DNA of 41,751 nt from Candidatus Brockarchaeota archaeon. Lineage in GTDB: Archaea; Thermoproteota; EX4484-205; JAAOZP01. The translations under genes were made by a program, and so were the position numbers. Of the stretch, positions 1-8,533 are shown piece after piece. The first letter of the stretch is position 1. Every line of letters begins with the position of its first letter. Location of the stretch: positions 1 through 41,751 of the forward strand of contig JAFNIQ010000011.1 of the NCBI GenBank assembly GCA_017601395.1. The letters are read 5' to 3'. The notes under the pieces were generated by a model that was not told the DNA's origin, did not search any database, and saw nothing but the letters and a program-made list of their open reading frames with translations.

Positions 1-721
1 TGATTTCAGACACCTCTCCAGTGTCAACCCTTTTAACCCTTACTCCTTCCACGCGTTCCCCTCCCAGAATCTCCTCCACCACGCTGTTCCATACGAACTC
101 TATCTTTGGGTTGCTGAATGCCCTTTCCTGCAGTATCTTTGTTGCCCTAAGCTCGCTTCTCCTATGAATAACCTTAACTTTCTCCGCGAACTTTGTTAGG
201 AAGAGCGCTTCCTCCATTGCCGAGTCTCCGCCTCCCACGACCACCACAGTCCTGTCTCTGAAGAACGCCCCGTCGCAAACAGCGCAGTTTGAAACTCCTT
301 TCCCCCTCAATCTTTCTTCACCCTTTACGCCAAGCTCCTTGGGAGAGGCTCCTGTCGCGATTATAACTGCATGACTCTTGTAAGCAACCCCACCAGCAAC
401 TACTTTGAAAGGCCTCCCGGAGAAATCTGCGCTCTCCGCGTCTTCGAAAATCATCTCAGCTCCGAATCGTTGAGCCTGCTTCAACATATTATTCATAAGG
501 TCTGGCCCGAGTAACCCCTCCGGGAAACCCGGATAGTTCTCCACCAGAGACGTCAACATTAACTGGCCGCCCCAAGAGGATCCTGCGATAACGAGGGTTT
601 TCAGCCTAGCTCTGCCGGTGTATATCGCTGCAGTTAAACCAGCGGGTCCTGAGCCTATGATTATAACATCATACGTCTCGCCTGCTGGCTTTGATCCTAG
701 TACTAGAGGAAGGCTGCTCAT
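1..721 (-). CDS. trxB: Thioredoxin reductase (FAD/NAD(P)-dependent), C-terminus cut off by the window edge
   Basis: Hand translation of the minus strand from ATG at 721: MSSLPLVLGSKPAGETYDVIIIGSGPAGLTAAIYTGRARLKTLVIAG..., with the redox motif SNCAVCDGA and a second nucleotide-binding motif VVVGGGDSAMEEA. Absent from the ORF track because it runs off the edge. Confidence 0.93.
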   Translation of the reverse strand, partial: MSSLPLVLGSKPAGETYDVIIIGSGPAGLTAAIYTGRARLKTLVIAGSSWGGQLMLTSLVENYPGFPEGLLGPDLMNNMLKQAQRFGAEMIFEDAESADFSGRPFKVVAGGVAYKSHAVIIATGASPKELGVKGEERLRGKGVSNCAVCDGAFFRDRTVVVVGGGDSAMEEALFLTKFAEKVKVIHRRSELRATKILQERAFSNPKIEFVWNSVVEEILGGERVEGVRVKRVDTGEVSEI

Positions 722-771
722 ACTCCTCTGTTAACCAGTCTAAAATAAAAAGCTTTTCCAAACAAATGGTG

Positions 772-1080
772 CTAAACGCTTCCAACAGCCTTCTTCAAAG
801 ACTCGACCTTATCCTTCATACTTCTCTCCACATCCCTCCTATCATCTATTTTGACGATTGTTACGGCACGTTTAACACCGTGTTTGAAAACAGCCTCATG
901 CGCGACCCTTACCGCTTTCAAAGCCTCCTCAACACTCTGGGCCTCGAAAACGGTGCACATAGGGGTCAACTCATACTTAACCCCAATGCTTTCAAGCTCT
1001 CTTATTGCGTGAGCAAGTATTCTTGAAAGGCTTGTCCCCTCTCCAACCGGGACTATGCTGAACTCTACTACAACCACCAT
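772..1080 (-). CDS. MTH1187/UPF0045-family thiamine-binding-like protein
   Basis: 102 aa, MVVVVEFSIVPVGEGTSLSRILAHAIRELESIGVKYELTPMCTVFEA..., typical small ferredoxin-like fold pattern of this family. Confidence 0.85.
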   Translation of the reverse strand: MVVVVEFSIVPVGEGTSLSRILAHAIRELESIGVKYELTPMCTVFEAQSVEEALKAVRVAHEAVFKHGVKRAVTIVKIDDRRDVERSMKDKVESLKKAVGSV

Positions 1081-1237
1081 TTTTTCAAAATAAGTTAGTC
1101 CAGGGGCGGATAAGTTTTTCGCAATTCAAGGCTTTACGAACCTGTTTCAAAGCCTATTAGGCCTCAACAGCTGACAACAATCCCTTCCTCCAAGCCTGAG
1201 AATCAATCCTTTCTGTTTGACCAAAGGGGTGCCTGGT

Positions 1238-1293
1238 TACAATATGCCCCCATATATACTTGCCGCATATTTCCCCTCAGGGACTCGAAAAAG
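1238..1293. repeat. Direct repeat copy 1 (left boundary of the 7.2 kb block)
   Basis: TACAATATGCCCCCATATATACTTGCCGCATATTTCCCCTCAGGGACTCGAAAAAG. Matches 8441-8498 except for a short CCCCC versus CCCCTCC difference. Confidence 0.97.
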
Positions 1294-1377
1294 CTAGATT
1301 TGTTCTCAGAAAGGCGAGAAGGGTAAATTGGATTTTGATTCCAAAAAACACAAATATTGCTCTCTCATCTCCACCTG

Positions 1378-2031
1378 TTATCTTGATCGCCGCTTGGCCT
1401 TCTTAACCTCTATCCCCTTGCTTATCAGGAATTCGTTCATCATCTCCTCGTTTATGAACATCTCCCTAGCATCGGCGATTGCATCCACTCTTTTCATGAT
1501 CTCGTTGATCGTTTGTTCCTCATCCATCCCCGCCGAGTTGAAGGCAGTTTCGAAACCGGATTCGTAATCTATATCGAATCTCGTTTCAAAACCATATTTG
1601 TTGCTTATCCTCTTGGCCACTTCAGTGCCCCACATGTGCTTTTTGGCATAATATGCGATGCTCCTCTCCATTTTCAAGTACTTCTCGTACCTTCCCTGCC
1701 TGAAGTCCTCGATTATCCCCTCCTCTTCCTCGAGTTCCTCCTTATTGATCTTTTCTCTCTCTTCTTCGGTCCTAGCCCTCTCATACCTTCGCCTATATTT
1801 CTTGCTATATAGGTAATCCGATATTTCGCTACGGGTGTGCTCGGGACCAGCATCAACTATAACCCTCCCATCTTCGTATGCTGTGATAGAGATGTCGTAA
1901 ACACGACGTGACCTAACAATTATAAACCACTTCTCTGTGAGCGCAGGGCTAATTAGTTCGACTTTCTCACGTTCAAGCTTAAATCTCTCGGCCAGTAGGT
2001 TCCTCAACTTCTCCACGATGCTTTCGCTCAT
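1378..2031 (-). CDS. Hypothetical charged cytosolic protein, 217 aa; possible partner/immunity protein of the upstream giant protein
   Basis: ORF starts in the ATGA overlap with the stop of the 2028-6770 gene. No signal peptide or TM; highly charged. Confidence 0.8.
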   Translation of the reverse strand: MSESIVEKLRNLLAERFKLEREKVELISPALTEKWFIIVRSRRVYDISITAYEDGRVIVDAGPEHTRSEISDYLYSKKYRRRYERARTEEEREKINKEELEEEEGIIEDFRQGRYEKYLKMERSIAYYAKKHMWGTEVAKRISNKYGFETRFDIDYESGFETAFNSAGMDEEQTINEIMKRVDAIADAREMFINEEMMNEFLISKGIEVKKAKRRSR

Positions 2032-5000
2032 CCCGCTAGTTCACCCCTCGTATAGACTTCTATGAGCGGAGGTATGTCCGGTTCGCCGGCGAGGGCCCGT
2101 ACCGGATCATACGAGAAACCTATTGCGACGCCATACTGAACATCCTTATATTCATCGAGCTTAATATGCTCCTTAAGGTCCGTATTCTTTACATCATCAC
2201 ATAGCTTTTTCAAATCTCCTCCCCTTACTGTTGACTCCATCTCTATTATTGCTATTGTGTCGCCACTCTTAAATACCACTTTACCATTAACCACAATGTC
2301 CTTTAGGGCGAATATTTTACCATCGGGTTTCCTTTTTCCACCAATGTGTTGGAAATTCACGGTATCCCTAACCCTAAGGACTTCTAGCGGTATCCCGGTT
2401 TTCTTGGAAAACTCCGCGAGGATCATCTCTCGATAATCTATCCCCCTGTATCCAAGGATCACGATACGCTCCCCTGCTATACCTACCTGAGTTTTCACTT
2501 TGCTCAGATCATCGGCTTCGATTACTTGGCGGAGATAAGAGGATGTCTCATCATCTATCAGGACTATCCTTATGTACCGTATTTCGCTTGCACCATCGGG
2601 TACATGAGCTCCAAATCTATCAGTTCCACAGTATGCCATTTCGCCGTTATCATACTCCAAGATGACACCATACTTGCTCCCAATGTCTCTCTCAAGCTCC
2701 TTCAAGGCGTTATAGCCCAGCAACCTGAATAACTTCCTTTTCAATCCAACACATTTCTGGCCTTTTTCCAAGGGTGCCAGGTAGGAACGCTTGCCTGTCT
2801 GCTCATTGAGAGACTTAAAGTTGAAGCTATACTCAGCTAGTTTCGGTTTATCCTCTATGTCATCAAGATATCCTATCCTCATTAAATCTAACATACTATC
2901 TAGCTCAATTCTTTTAACGAGATAAGAGTTCCCTCCAATCCTGATCCTAACTTCTCTATCATCATAGAAGAAAATAACAAGGTTGTTGCCTCCTATGTCC
3001 TTGCCTTCTAACTCCGCGTGGACATGGATCCTTCCTCCCCAAATATCCGTATCCAGCTCAAACTTGAAACTCTTCCCACCGATCTTCATCTCGTTTTTGA
3101 AGAGATCAAGCTTTATTTCTATTCCGCCAACTGAGAATTCTCTTGGGAAGAAGAGCCTGTAGTCGAGAAACTCAGCCTTAGTCACTAAAATCTCTACCTC
3201 ATCACCCCCTATTTCATTCAACACTTGATCAACCTGATGCTCCGGTATACCCACACTTTTTGATCCCCTACTCTTAACCGGAAACTCCATCACCCCTTTC
3301 TTCTCCCCGCACTCCCAGTAGATCCTCGCCACATACGTCCCCGGACTAAGCTTATTGTCCTTCCCCATATTGAGAGCCCGATCCTCTCCCCTCTTCAGCG
3401 TAATCCTATGGGGCTCTCGAAACTCGAATACCTTTATTCCGGCGAGGAGTTCCTTCAGCCCGTCCGGCTTCTCGAGTATGCCTCCTATTTCCTTCATTCC
3501 AACCCCTGATGCGAGGAGCTTCTCCAAGCACCCGAGCTCATCGGAGCCTAACTTAGCCAGCTTCGGCGCTAGCTTAATGACCGCGTACTCAACCTCATTG
3601 CCTTCAGCGTTAAAAATCGAGCGTAACAGCTCGTCTACGCATCTCTTGCTTTTTTCACTGATGTTCTCTATCTCCTGGATGAACTTGTCCCAGGCCTCAT
3701 CGCTTAGCCTGCATTTTCCATACGCTCGGAGCAAGCCCAGAAAGGCTTCCTCGCTCAATCCAAGCTTGCCAGAAACATCCAGAGCGTCATCTAGGAATCT
3801 CCCGGTGGATTCAACCAGCGAGCTCAGCGATTCCTCATCATCCTTAATCCTATTCAGGTATTCTTTGAAATCACCGCTCTCTCCAGAGATCGCCAGTGAG
3901 GCGGCAATCCCCCTTGCCGTAAGCTTTCCAGCTATGATTCCAATATCCCATAATGGCGGGGTTATCCAGTTGTAGACTCCCTTCAAAAATTCCTTTATCC
4001 GTCCCGCGCGCGAAAGCAGCATCGGCCCATTGCTGAGGAACTTGTAGTAGATGCCAACGTAGGTGGCAAGCGATAGCGCTGACCCCACCAGCCTTCCTAA
4101 GGCCTTACCCTTCTCATACTCTCTCGCATCTTCATTACCAAAAGTTACTAGCAAATCCCTTACCGTCACGTCAGCGAGGAGGTCTAGCGCTGTGTCGCCA
4201 ACTATGTATCCTTGTTTCTCTTTAATCTTGCTCCTGAGTCCCTGGAATAAGTAATACGCGTTAAAGTATCCTGCATAAGCAGCCCTCTGGGAAAAGCCGT
4301 CGAGCTCTCCAGCTACTTCATCCATCTTTTTGTAGGCTGAGTAGGCCTCGAGGATCTCCCTGATGTTAGATGCTACCCCGACGGCGAAAAGGCTCGGAAT
4401 TACTGCTGAGGTTATAAGGTTCTTAACATATGCCAGGAGGGAGCCGCCCTTCGTCGGCACTGCTAGTATGACCATTATCGTCGCTGTTATGATTATCCCT
4501 GAAAGCTTCTCCTTTATTCCATCCCAGAAGCCTCTCCAGAACTCCGAGACCTCGCCTGTAGCATGGACCCGAAGGAATACGACGATCCTGCCCTGATATT
4601 TCAAGTAGATTAAGACCGGATGGCTTGCGCTCTTACGTTGAATGAGGCTCAGAGGGATTGAGCCATGGGCCGGAATGCTGAGAGCAATGTTCTCCGGCAG
4701 ATTCTCAGCTATTGGCCATTGGAGGATTTCGAGCTCGTAAACGATGTCCCATGCAGCGTAGTTCTTGACTAAAACTCCTTTGACTAAGTCCCCCTGATAC
4801 ATAAGTGGACGGTATACTAGCTCTATAGTTTTATCGTGCAGAACGCTGGCAATGGCTTTGTCCAGGTCCCATTTCTTAACCCCTGTATCCTCATACTTAT
4901 AGTCGTGATCCTCCCAGCTGCTATACTTAAGCTTCTCGTAAAAATCGTCGTTAACCGTCACGATTTCGGACTGGTTGAGAACTTCTTCCTTAACCAGCTT

Positions 5001-6770
5001 AATCTCATAGCTTGGTGGAATCTTACTGGGTTCTAGTCTTTCATCTTCATTTATGTGGAAGAGCTTCTTAACCTCGTCCTCCCTCAAAACCCTCTCATAA
5101 AGGAAGCCCGGCTTAACGTCAAGGAGCATATACCTTACTTCGGGGGCTTCGATGCTGCTCGCATTACCTAAAGTCAGCGTGAAGCCCTTGGGGGAAATGG
5201 GGATTAAGCTTAATCCACTGAAGAAACTTATAGATGAAGGCGCCAGGCAATTCTTCATCAGGTAGAGCTTAACGTGTGTCGCGCACCGGTAGCCGGGGAC
5301 GAAGACCCTCTTGGTTTCCTCATAGCCTTTAAACTCTATGAGGTATGTCCTCCACTCCTCCGGGGTTACAAAGTTTGTTGTCGAGATCGTCGTGAGTGAA
5401 GTACTGGTATGCCTCTTGCCCTCAAGATCGTGATAGACTGCTGTGACGTTGACTTTAGCGATCGGTGAGAGTAGCTTGGTTATCACGCTTCCCCGCCAGG
5501 TGTGCCAGACTCTTCCAACCCCCAGCTCTTTCTCCTCGACATCCCCGGTTACGAGCAGCTTAACACCCGTAGCCTCCTGCCCGCCGCTGTTGACCAGGGT
5601 TATTGTGAGGTTCGCAAACTTGGCTAGGGCCTCGGCTTCAACTTCAACCCTCAGCCTTGGGGCTTCTGGCAACACGGTAACAACGTAGGTTACTGTTTTC
5701 CCGCCGTTCCAGAACACTACATCTAGATTCTTAGGTTCAACGATGGCGAAGTAGATAGTAACCTGGTAAACTCCTGGTCTCTTAGCTCTAAGGTATAGAT
5801 GTGATGCTGGGCATCCTGAGCCGTATGGGAAGCCTACTGGAGGAGGGGCCCAAGCTTCAAACGCGTCTTCGTCGGAGAACCTCGCACCGAGCAAGACCCT
5901 GAAATCTCGAGCCTCCTGGGGGTTCCTTATCCGAGCGCTTATCGTTATTACATCCCCTATTTTGACCCTTGTCGGAGAGATCGAGGTGTCTACAACGAGG
6001 GGATCGTGGGCTGGGAGCAGAACTCTGAACTCGCTTACCTGAGATATCACAGCCTCACGTGTTTCCTCGAAGTGCCCGGGCACTGCGACGATGAAGCTCT
6101 CGAAGCCGAAGCTGCCTTGAGTCACGTTAGAGAAGAGCCCGATGTTTATCCTAGCGGTCTTGTTAAACACTTCCCCGGTCTTCAGGTCTAGGAACGTGAA
6201 AGTGTAAGCGTCAGGGTCAACGACCCTAACCAGATATGTCCTCCTCTTAGGATACCTGCGGAGGACGTAGAAAAGGCTTGTTCCGTTGCTCTCATACTTT
6301 ATTGAGCTTACGTCAACGTCTCTCCCCCGACCATCAACCACCTTATAGGGAATTTCTACGGATACGCTTCCATCGTCGCTTCGAATGATTCGAGCATCAT
6401 CATACTTCAGGATTATCGTGTAGTTCTTAAGCTCGTAGCCTATCCGCATTGGCAACCTCAGGGTATCATTAGCATCGATTATGGCCTGGCGAATCTCACT
6501 GTCAGAGCAGCCCGTCGAGACTAGTTGGGCTATGAAGAGCCAGAGCCTCTTAGCGAGCTCGACTGGAAACCCCTCGGGTATGATGAAGTTGGCCTCGGTC
6601 ACCGAGCCGCTCGGTATCCTCCCCTTCTCAAGCTCCTCCTCTATCCTCCTAAGGGTAGCTACCGCATCCGTCTCCTCCCCATGAGCTTGAAGGCGGAGTA
6701 TTGCATCGAAGTGCGAGGTCAGTATAAGGATCGAGATGATTATAGCCAGTGCCTTTCTAAGCATTCTCAC
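2028..6770 (-). CDS. Giant secreted/membrane multidomain protein, 1580 aa, with a C-terminal domain resembling a PD-(D/E)XK nuclease
   Basis: N-terminal hydrophobic signal (MRMLRKALAIIISILILTSHFDAILRLQAHG), extracellular beta-rich repeats, central hydrophobic segments (GIIITATIMVILAVP; LITSAVIPSLFAVGVAS), helical region, then beta-rich C-terminus with KRKPDGKIF...DTIAIIEMESTVRGGDLKKLCDDV. Confidence 0.88.
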   Translation of the reverse strand: MRMLRKALAIIISILILTSHFDAILRLQAHGEETDAVATLRRIEEELEKGRIPSGSVTEANFIIPEGFPVELAKRLWLFIAQLVSTGCSDSEIRQAIIDANDTLRLPMRIGYELKNYTIILKYDDARIIRSDDGSVSVEIPYKVVDGRGRDVDVSSIKYESNGTSLFYVLRRYPKRRTYLVRVVDPDAYTFTFLDLKTGEVFNKTARINIGLFSNVTQGSFGFESFIVAVPGHFEETREAVISQVSEFRVLLPAHDPLVVDTSISPTRVKIGDVITISARIRNPQEARDFRVLLGARFSDEDAFEAWAPPPVGFPYGSGCPASHLYLRAKRPGVYQVTIYFAIVEPKNLDVVFWNGGKTVTYVVTVLPEAPRLRVEVEAEALAKFANLTITLVNSGGQEATGVKLLVTGDVEEKELGVGRVWHTWRGSVITKLLSPIAKVNVTAVYHDLEGKRHTSTSLTTISTTNFVTPEEWRTYLIEFKGYEETKRVFVPGYRCATHVKLYLMKNCLAPSSISFFSGLSLIPISPKGFTLTLGNASSIEAPEVRYMLLDVKPGFLYERVLREDEVKKLFHINEDERLEPSKIPPSYEIKLVKEEVLNQSEIVTVNDDFYEKLKYSSWEDHDYKYEDTGVKKWDLDKAIASVLHDKTIELVYRPLMYQGDLVKGVLVKNYAAWDIVYELEILQWPIAENLPENIALSIPAHGSIPLSLIQRKSASHPVLIYLKYQGRIVVFLRVHATGEVSEFWRGFWDGIKEKLSGIIITATIMVILAVPTKGGSLLAYVKNLITSAVIPSLFAVGVASNIREILEAYSAYKKMDEVAGELDGFSQRAAYAGYFNAYYLFQGLRSKIKEKQGYIVGDTALDLLADVTVRDLLVTFGNEDAREYEKGKALGRLVGSALSLATYVGIYYKFLSNGPMLLSRAGRIKEFLKGVYNWITPPLWDIGIIAGKLTARGIAASLAISGESGDFKEYLNRIKDDEESLSSLVESTGRFLDDALDVSGKLGLSEEAFLGLLRAYGKCRLSDEAWDKFIQEIENISEKSKRCVDELLRSIFNAEGNEVEYAVIKLAPKLAKLGSDELGCLEKLLASGVGMKEIGGILEKPDGLKELLAGIKVFEFREPHRITLKRGEDRALNMGKDNKLSPGTYVARIYWECGEKKGVMEFPVKSRGSKSVGIPEHQVDQVLNEIGGDEVEILVTKAEFLDYRLFFPREFSVGGIEIKLDLFKNEMKIGGKSFKFELDTDIWGGRIHVHAELEGKDIGGNNLVIFFYDDREVRIRIGGNSYLVKRIELDSMLDLMRIGYLDDIEDKPKLAEYSFNFKSLNEQTGKRSYLAPLEKGQKCVGLKRKLFRLLGYNALKELERDIGSKYGVILEYDNGEMAYCGTDRFGAHVPDGASEIRYIRIVLIDDETSSYLRQVIEADDLSKVKTQVGIAGERIVILGYRGIDYREMILAEFSKKTGIPLEVLRVRDTVNFQHIGGKRKPDGKIFALKDIVVNGKVVFKSGDTIAIIEMESTVRGGDLKKLCDDVKNTDLKEHIKLDEYKDVQYGVAIGFSYDPVRALAGEPDIPPLIEVYTRGELAG

Positions 6771-7944
6771 CTACCTCCTCTCCACCTGTAGAAGCTGAAC
6801 TTGCATGGGATTTCCTCCCTAGGACAATGAACAAAAGGATCATGGAGAGACCTAAAAATCCCATTAAGAGCCTCATTAGGTTAAGCTCTTGAGCCAGCTT
6901 TTCAACTTCCCCAGCCTCCTTCAGCTGCTTCTTCTCATAAGCCTCAAGCGAGGCCTTCATAATCGTTATATCGGCCTCCTTACCTTCAAGCATATGTCTC
7001 AAGGTTTCCTGCTCCCTAGAGTTGTTCAGCATCGCCCTCAGAAACCAATTCTCATATCTAAGCCGGAGGTATTCTGAGAAGAGGGTTTCGCCGAGCTTAA
7101 TGACTAGGTTCGTGGTTGAGTTTAACGTCTTAGATCTCAGTACGAGCCCAGCCGGCTCCTTGAGGCCCGAAAGCTTTGGCCAATTAACCGTCACCTCGTA
7201 CAGCTCTCCCCTATGCATTACTTCACAATCCTCCGTTAGGAAACCCGTCTGAAGAGCTGCACTAACTTCAGTGACGTTGCTCGTAGCGATTACTCTGAAA
7301 AGGATCCTCAAGGATTCCTTCTCAAAGAAAATGGAATCGAGGATTATCTCGGCGAGGTCGGTTGCCTCTTCCCCCTTAACCCTTATCATCGCATTTCCCC
7401 CATCGAGCTTCCTCATCTCTTGTCTGTAACAATCGACGAGGAAGCTTCTGTCAGAGATCGTGTCGTTGTCGATGGCGATCCAGAGCTGAGTCTCGTTCGG
7501 CTCCAGCATGGGGTAAACGCAGACATAGAAGTTGCCCTCCACGATAACGCCCGGTAATGTAACCTTGGCCCAATCCAAGGTTGCATTCTTAAAGTAGTTA
7601 GGGATAGGAATGGAGACCTTGAAGACTACATTAAAATCATTATCCCTCACCTCTATGATGAAAGGTTTCTCGCCCTTAACTACAGCGAAGCCGTAGATGA
7701 GGACGGCTGTTATCCTCCACCTAAGGGCGGGAGGGGTGAATTTAACGGCTATCCCATTAGGATAGTAGTCGCTCCAGAAGCATTCCGCGCCACCATCGTC
7801 GTAACGTAACAATAGGCTTGAATCAGGATAAGCGTGTGAAGTTTGGGCTAACACCAATAGGATTGAAAGCACGGCTTTACCCACCGTTTGAGCTGCGGAT
7901 TTTACCTCTCCTCCAACTCCTAATTTATCAGCTTCGCTCCTCAT
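6757..7944 (-). CDS. Secreted protein with coiled coil and C-terminal TM anchor, 395 aa
   Basis: N-terminal hydrophobic segment AVLSILLVLAQTSHAYP, beta-rich ectodomain, coiled coil (EYLRLRYENWFLRAMLNNSREQETLRHMLEGKEAD...), C-terminal TM LLMGFLGLSMILLFIVLGRKS. Overlaps the next gene by 14 bp. Confidence 0.85.
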   Translation of the reverse strand: MRSEADKLGVGGEVKSAAQTVGKAVLSILLVLAQTSHAYPDSSLLLRYDDGGAECFWSDYYPNGIAVKFTPPALRWRITAVLIYGFAVVKGEKPFIIEVRDNDFNVVFKVSIPIPNYFKNATLDWAKVTLPGVIVEGNFYVCVYPMLEPNETQLWIAIDNDTISDRSFLVDCYRQEMRKLDGGNAMIRVKGEEATDLAEIILDSIFFEKESLRILFRVIATSNVTEVSAALQTGFLTEDCEVMHRGELYEVTVNWPKLSGLKEPAGLVLRSKTLNSTTNLVIKLGETLFSEYLRLRYENWFLRAMLNNSREQETLRHMLEGKEADITIMKASLEAYEKKQLKEAGEVEKLAQELNLMRLLMGFLGLSMILLFIVLGRKSHASSASTGGEEVGENA

Positions 7945-7967
7945 ATCATTAGAGGAGGCTTGAGGAT

Positions 7968-7980
7968 GTATTTTTATAGC
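7968..7980 (-). promoter_or_regulatory. TATA-box-like element for the three-gene operon
   Basis: Reverse complement GCTATAAAAATAC about 30 nt upstream of the ATG at 7944, consistent with a leaderless or near-leaderless archaeal promoter. Confidence 0.55.
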
Positions 7981-8000
7981 ATGAGGTAAGCGAAAATTTC

Positions 8001-8015
8001 CGCTGACAGTCAGCG
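8001..8015. repeat. Perfect inverted repeat CGCTGAC-A-GTCAGCG upstream of the operon
   Basis: Direct reading. Also bracketed by GGTAA (7985-7989) and TTACC (8021-8025). Confidence 0.85.
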
Positions 8016-8167
8016 AGAATTTACCGACGGAAGATTTATATCACTGTCCTCAGCAGGCTTGGCGAGTGCCATTCGAGCGCGAATTCTCGGGTGAATCAGG
8101 CGGATAAAGGCCACTAAAAGCGTGGGGGAAGCGATGATGGCTCACCGGAATTCTTCACTCACCAGCG

Positions 8168-8206
8168 GGTAAGCATCCGTTTACCCCAGGTAAATATCTG
8201 CTTACC
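8168..8206. promoter_or_regulatory. Twin dyad GGTAA-N8-TTACC, CCA, GGTAA-N8-TTACC (operator-like)
   Basis: GGTAAGCATCCGTTTACC CCA GGTAAATATCTGCTTACC: two 18-bp palindromic units which together form a larger palindrome. Confidence 0.7.
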
Positions 8207-8440
8207 ATATTCGGCCATTCACATTGCTGGGTTTTAAACCCTAACGCCCTTCTCCTAAATCCTTGAAAGGCACTTGGCGCTTTAGGAGACGTTGCTAAAC
8301 GAAGGCGAGAAACTAGCGCGCTATTGGATATCCGTAGCATTCCACATAAGGCGCGCGCTAAGCGGCTTCCAGTACGTAGCGAAGGCCAAAGAATCCTATC
8401 TTAGGGAAAAGAACATTAAGAAGTGAATAAGCCAGTATGC

Positions 8441-8498
8441 TACAATATGCCCCTCCATATATACTTGCCGCATATTTCCCCTCAGGGACTCGAAAAAG
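8441..8498. repeat. Direct repeat copy 2 (right boundary of the 7.2 kb block)
   Basis: TACAATATGCCCCTCCATATATACTTGCCGCATATTTCCCCTCAGGGACTCGAAAAAG, near-identical to 1238-1293. Confidence 0.97.
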
Positions 8499-8533
8499 TT
8501 GAAATAGCCCTTGCTTGGGATGAGGGCGTTAAG

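Noticed and set aside
3355-3975. 206-aa plus-strand ORF inside the giant gene
   Set aside because: Antisense shadow of the 1580-aa frame: Ser/Pro-rich low-complexity translation and no domain pattern.
8229-8241. GGGTTT-T-AAACCC palindrome
   Set aside because: Short and AT-centred; alone too likely by chance to support a function.
8155-8340. 61-aa minus-strand ORF upstream of the cassette
   Set aside because: It spans the palindromic operator region and has no recognisable pattern; likely chance.
1238-8498. Direct repeats considered as CRISPR repeats or a tRNA-derived att site
   Set aside because: Only two copies, 7.2 kb apart, so not CRISPR. The reverse complement contains TTCGAGTCC, resembling a T-loop, but no T-stem or acceptor pairing can be drawn.
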